From contig OY855907.1 of the NCBI GenBank assembly GCA_963693305.1, forward strand, positions 32,460,301-32,524,300: DNA of 64,000 nucleotides. Reading direction: 5' to 3'. The translations under genes and the position numbers were made by a program. The stretch is from Meandrina meandrites. Lineage: Eukaryota > Cnidaria > Anthozoa > Scleractinia > Meandrinidae. Positions 60,206-64,000 of the stretch are shown here, one piece after another. The notes under the pieces are model-generated. The model did no database searches, had not been told where the DNA came from, and saw nothing but the letters and a program-made list of their open reading frames with translations. The stretch's first letter is position 1, and the number at the start of each line of letters is the position of its first letter.

Positions 60206-60401
60206 CTTCCATCTTGGTTTCTGATTTTCGCTCTTCTCGGCAACAAACACATTCTTTTTGGGTCGCCATGACTTCACATCGCTCAAAAGTGCACCAGAAT
60301 GCTCCTCCTAACCGATCGTTTGGTTCTTCGTCGTCACTGTTGCTATTGTCGGGATTATGAGCACGTTCTGGCTCGAAACGATACGGTCGTAGAGCAGCCA
60401 T
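60206..60401 (-). CDS. P2RX7_C-like exon, antisense to the 3' flank
   Basis: From the ATG at 60,401 the minus strand encodes MAALRPYRFEPERAHN, an acidic Ser/Asp run, then FWCTFERCEVMATQKECVCC, followed by a consensus donor (GGAAG then GTATAA). This is the pattern of the P2X7-receptor C-terminal cytoplasmic domain that is widespread in cnidarian genes and transposon-like loci. One conserved Cys (WCxC) is Phe here. The next exon would lie to the left, inside or beyond the LRR gene, and is not found. It could be the first exon of a gene or a relic. Confidence 0.45.
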
Positions 60402-60844
60402 CACCTCGTGCATGCAAATTATAAACAAGCTTGGGAGCCGCACAAAATCGCTCGGACGGAATGACGTCACGAACGCGGCCAGGCTGCTCAGTTTCATTTC
60501 AAAATGGCGGCTCGCGATGCCGAATTTTGGGCTTCTTTGAAGACGAATTTCATTAGGATAACATGAACTTCAGACGATGAAACTTCGGTGAGAAGCTAAC
60601 CTTTATGTGAACTTTTTATTGGTGATAACAAAAAAAATACGATTTCTGGAGTGACCTTCTCCTTTAACTAAGCTCCATCCGCCATTTTGGACTTTCTGGC
60701 TGTTTTCTAATCTGATGATGATTGGCGGGAATTCTGAAACTAGCAGCTATATTGTCTTACAAGCTGGTACCGAATAATTCACTAACTCGGGAGCGTATGT
60801 GTAGAAAAACGGGTTTAACCTGTTTAAAATCCGAGATAGGGGAA
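60402..60844. other. 3' flank, nothing recognised
   Basis: Contains two AAATGGCGG / CCGCCATTTTGG-type boxes (about 60,502 and 60,670) but no exon or element I can define. Confidence 0.4.
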
Positions 60845-63640
60845 ATTTTTGACCCGGGGCAAATAAAGAAAATAACAAGGAATCGCTTAAAATGGTAACC
60901 AAGAGGGCCCTTAAAGTTGGTTAAATGATTCAGCCGACGGTACCGAGCATAAGGGAATCATCGACATCAGAACGTGATTTTGATGGAACACTGAGCTCCC
61001 AGGACTATCATTCAACGGGAAACTGTGACGTTAGAGTTAAAGAAAATGAAAAAATAAATAGTTTAGTGTACGACAATTTTAAGACGTTAGGAAAATATAT
61101 TTCTCAAACTCATTAATAATTTATCAAGTTAAAACAAAGGAAATCAGAACCGTGACGGTGGTTAGAAATCTGATCTTAATTAGCATAGATTTTTACGATT
61201 TTATTTCTCCGTTTTCGCCGTAGTTTTGTTACTACATCGTTTTTTTAAAAAGTAGGATGAAAGGTAAAAGTAGGAAGGGAAAGAAGAGCTCTGAAACGTT
61301 TACATGCAGATGACAGATTAATACACTGCTGCGCTAACTCTTCATATTACATGCATGAAAGGAGCTCATTAGCAATTCCTTTATCCTTCCCTACGTTTAT
61401 CAAAAAAACGACTGCTGTTTTAGGATACGAGCACATGTCATCTTTCAGGGAAAATCAGCATTTATAAAGCATGGCACGTTTTTGGAATACTTTATGCGTA
61501 ATAAGCCATCGTGGATCTAACAAGCAAACTGAAGTCAAAAATAAAATCATCGCCTTTTTGGTTTCGTGACGGCCAGGGCATTGAAACACTGACTTAATTG
61601 ACTTCTAAAACTTGTCGTCATTACTGCCGTTTACCTGATTCAGCCGTTCAATGCGACCGTAACTGACGTTAAAAGTGATATTAAGGAAACGCGTGTTTAA
61701 CTTTTTTCATAAACTGCAGATTTATGAAGAATTTATTTTGTTGGTTTTCTGAAAGACGAACGTAAACAATTATTTGCATTTCATTCACGTCGTAAGCCAG
61801 AAAAACGTAACTTCTGTAGACAGTATCACTTCATTATTAGCCAGGAAGGTACAGAAAAATACAGGAAATCATTAGCCAGGGGTAAGTGTTTTCAGGTTCA
61901 CTACGAAATTCTCAAAACCAACCTGCAAAGGAATATATCAAGAAAAGTACGAGCTTAAGATAGAAACTGTAAGATAAAATTTACTCGAGTTTCACGTACG
62001 GAGCGATCGTGAAACTGTGCCGTTAGCGGCGGTCCATAAATTTTAAACAGATGTACTACACAATGCACAGTTTGGCTTCAAATTTCTTCGATTTCGAAAG
62101 TTCAAAATACAATTCCGGCTTTCAGTATCAGCGTATTTTTACTGAGCAGTAAGGCAATTAACAGCATGAATTCAGTTTGTTGATGGAACAGTAAAATGTC
62201 GCTTAAAAATAGATATATTAGCATAGGGAAACTTTAAGACTGTAGGAAAATATATTACAGCTTTCTTTTAATATTCAAATTACAAATAAGAAGGAAATAA
62301 AATAGATGTTATACGTTTACATGCAGCTGACGGCTACCTTCGATTACTGGCAATCAAAGAGTAGTTTCCTTTAAATGGTCTGGAATTTGCAAAACGGCCT
62401 GTAGAAAACTAGTTACAACTAACTCTACTGCTGCGCTACCTGCCGCGTCAGAATTTTTATGATCTTTTTTTCGTGGTTTATTAAAAAAGACAGCTATTTT
62501 TGGCTAAGTTTGCCTACACATTAATTCAATGTATCCTTTGTTAAAAACAGGATCAAGTGTAAACCGAGAGACGAACAACTGTCTTCCTTCAGGTAAAATT
62601 CATGAAATAGTTTTGTTTGCTTCCCTTTAACTTAGCTAAACGTCTTTAGTTATCATCGACATTTACAAAACTATGCTTGTGAAAGTGGAAGTGGAAAATA
62701 ACTTACTTCTCGTGAAACAATCGGTATTCTGTTGAACATAAGGTCCATATTGAAATTAATGTTTCGTTTAAAAAGATACGTCATTGTAGGCGGGTTGAAT
62801 ATGTTGTGGTTTGTATATTTCTCTGGTTTAAAATTTCCAAACTAGTTTGATTTTTAGTTTTCAGTGTCTTATATTCATTGCCATAATGTGAAACAAAGGG
62901 AAACGAAAATCAATAAACATTCTGTAAATCACAACAAGTACATTAGTGAAAAAAGTGAACGACATGCAAAAATTGTTTTATGTACAAGCGAAGATTCTTT
63001 GGAAAGTTTCGACTGCCGACTTGAATCCACAGCAACATGACGTCGCTGCATTGGTACCAATTTAAAGACACAATATCTTTAGTGAAGATATTGGCCTGAA
63101 ATTGTTCGTGGACTAAATGAAATTCGCCCTCGCTCCTTCGCTTTTTCATATTTTTTATAATACTGCCTTGAATAAGCCCCACAAAGTTTAAATCCTTTCA
63201 ACGGCAGCGGTGATAAACTTGCGATTAAGACAATACACTTTTTATTAACCGTTATTGCTACACTTTTACGGCAAGGAATCCAAACTTTCGACCACTTTTA
63301 ATTTACACAAATTCTTTCGTGCAGATTTAATCCAATCAGAAGCCAACTGGAAGTTGTCCATTGGTTAATGATTGCACGAAAAAATGCGAATTAATTAAAA
63401 GTGGTCACCCTTTGGGCTCCTTACTGTAAGGATGGCTGGAGCTATTGAAAACACGCACAAACAAATATCAGCTTGGGGTCACCTTTCTCATTTGTACCAC
63501 CAAAATATTTAAAGTAACAAAGGTATTATTTTAATGCAAAACTTTAACTTTGAGAAAAAAATTTACATTTTCCATTAAAAAGTCAAATAAAAAATATAGG
63601 TCTCGTGTTTACATTCTATTCAGTCAAATTTCCGAAAAAA
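60845..63640 (+). repeat. Large direct repeat, diverged copy D
   Basis: Collinear with about 4,455-7,000: 61,251-61,520 with 4,655-4,935, 61,550 with 4,938, 62,320 with 6,030, and 63,060-63,160 with 6,600-6,700. It differs by a deletion of about 300 bp near 62,040 and an insertion at about 62,835-63,060. Same orientation as A and B. Confidence 0.75.
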
Positions 63641-63891
63641 AAAAGATTATTTGAATACGGGCTTTGTTCGGGGATTTTATTAAAAGTTTTACCTGGGACC
63701 GCCTTTATTGAATAATTTCCACGCTGGTCCCTCTACGCGTTCCGCTGACTCGACGAATTACGTTACTTTTTTTAACGTTAATCTTATTTGTATTGTATTC
63801 GCTCATAAATTCTTTTTTGTTTTGCTTTTCTTGAGTTTTGTACCGCATGGTTATAGTTTCTCGCTTAGTAATCACCGATTGTTCATCACTG

Positions 63892-63893
<2 letters not shown>

Positions 63894-63939
<46 letters not shown>

Positions 63940-63941
63940 TT
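63894..63941. repeat. (TTTA)n microsatellite
   Basis: Twelve ATTT units followed by a T run. The rest of 63,641-64,000 holds no recognised feature. Confidence 0.95.
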
Positions 63942-64000
63942 TTTTTTTTGTTTTGTTTTTGCTTTCATGTGTTACCACGCCCTGTTATGTAATCATCTTT

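Noticed and set aside
1..64000. CRISPR arrays, bacterial operons, rRNA genes
   Set aside because: No array of regular spacers, no rRNA sequence and no bacterial gene organisation was seen. The window is eukaryotic nuclear DNA.

Overview
The window looks like nuclear DNA of a cnidarian, most likely a stony coral. It is AT-rich, genes are split into many small exons with GT..AG introns, there are microsatellites (ATT/AAT runs) and inverted-repeat MITEs of coral-like type, and relics of Crypton, Penelope-like, LINE and SINE elements are present. The species cannot be named from the sequence alone.

One gene dominates. On the + strand, 21 coding exons between 9,436 and 60,156 join in one uninterrupted frame (3,237 nt, 1,078 residues plus stop). 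It encodes a short signal-peptide-like start, a cysteine-containing LRR N-terminal cap, fifteen LRR exons (each about one repeat, every junction in phase 2), two GCC2/GCC3-like cysteine-rich exons, one large exon with a cysteine-rich region and about seven or eight membrane segments, and a short C-terminal exon. It is best described as an LRR-ectodomain multipass membrane protein. Its ligand and function are unknown. Exons 3 and 4 are a very recent tandem duplicate.

The introns hold most of the mobile DNA. Intron 7: Crypton-type recombinase relic and a TAA-flanked MITE. Intron 8: a 2.17-kb transposon with 29-bp perfect terminal inverted repeats, a 9-bp target duplication and a protease-like reading frame. 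Intron 11: a decayed LINE, a tRNA-like SINE, and a Penelope-like fragment inserted just before an acceptor. Intron 13: an intact-looking 4,642-bp mini-Polinton (34,208-38,849) with ~786-bp terminal inverted repeats, a 6-bp target duplication, and three genes including a zinc-finger packaging-type ATPase. Intron 14: a SINE with an unusually long target duplication. Intron 15: a 517-bp-period, retrozyme-like unit with a well-formed type I hammerhead ribozyme (45,873-45,917). Intron 16: three tRNA-Thr(GGT)-like genes in inverted and direct copies, and a 15-bp minisatellite.

The gene is flanked by directly oriented copies of a multi-kilobase repeat: two tandem copies at 1-7,870, a fragment at 8,585-8,945 and a diverged copy at about 60,845-63,640. 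No other complete cellular protein gene was recognised. A P2RX7_C-like exon lies on the minus strand just beyond the 3' end of the large gene.
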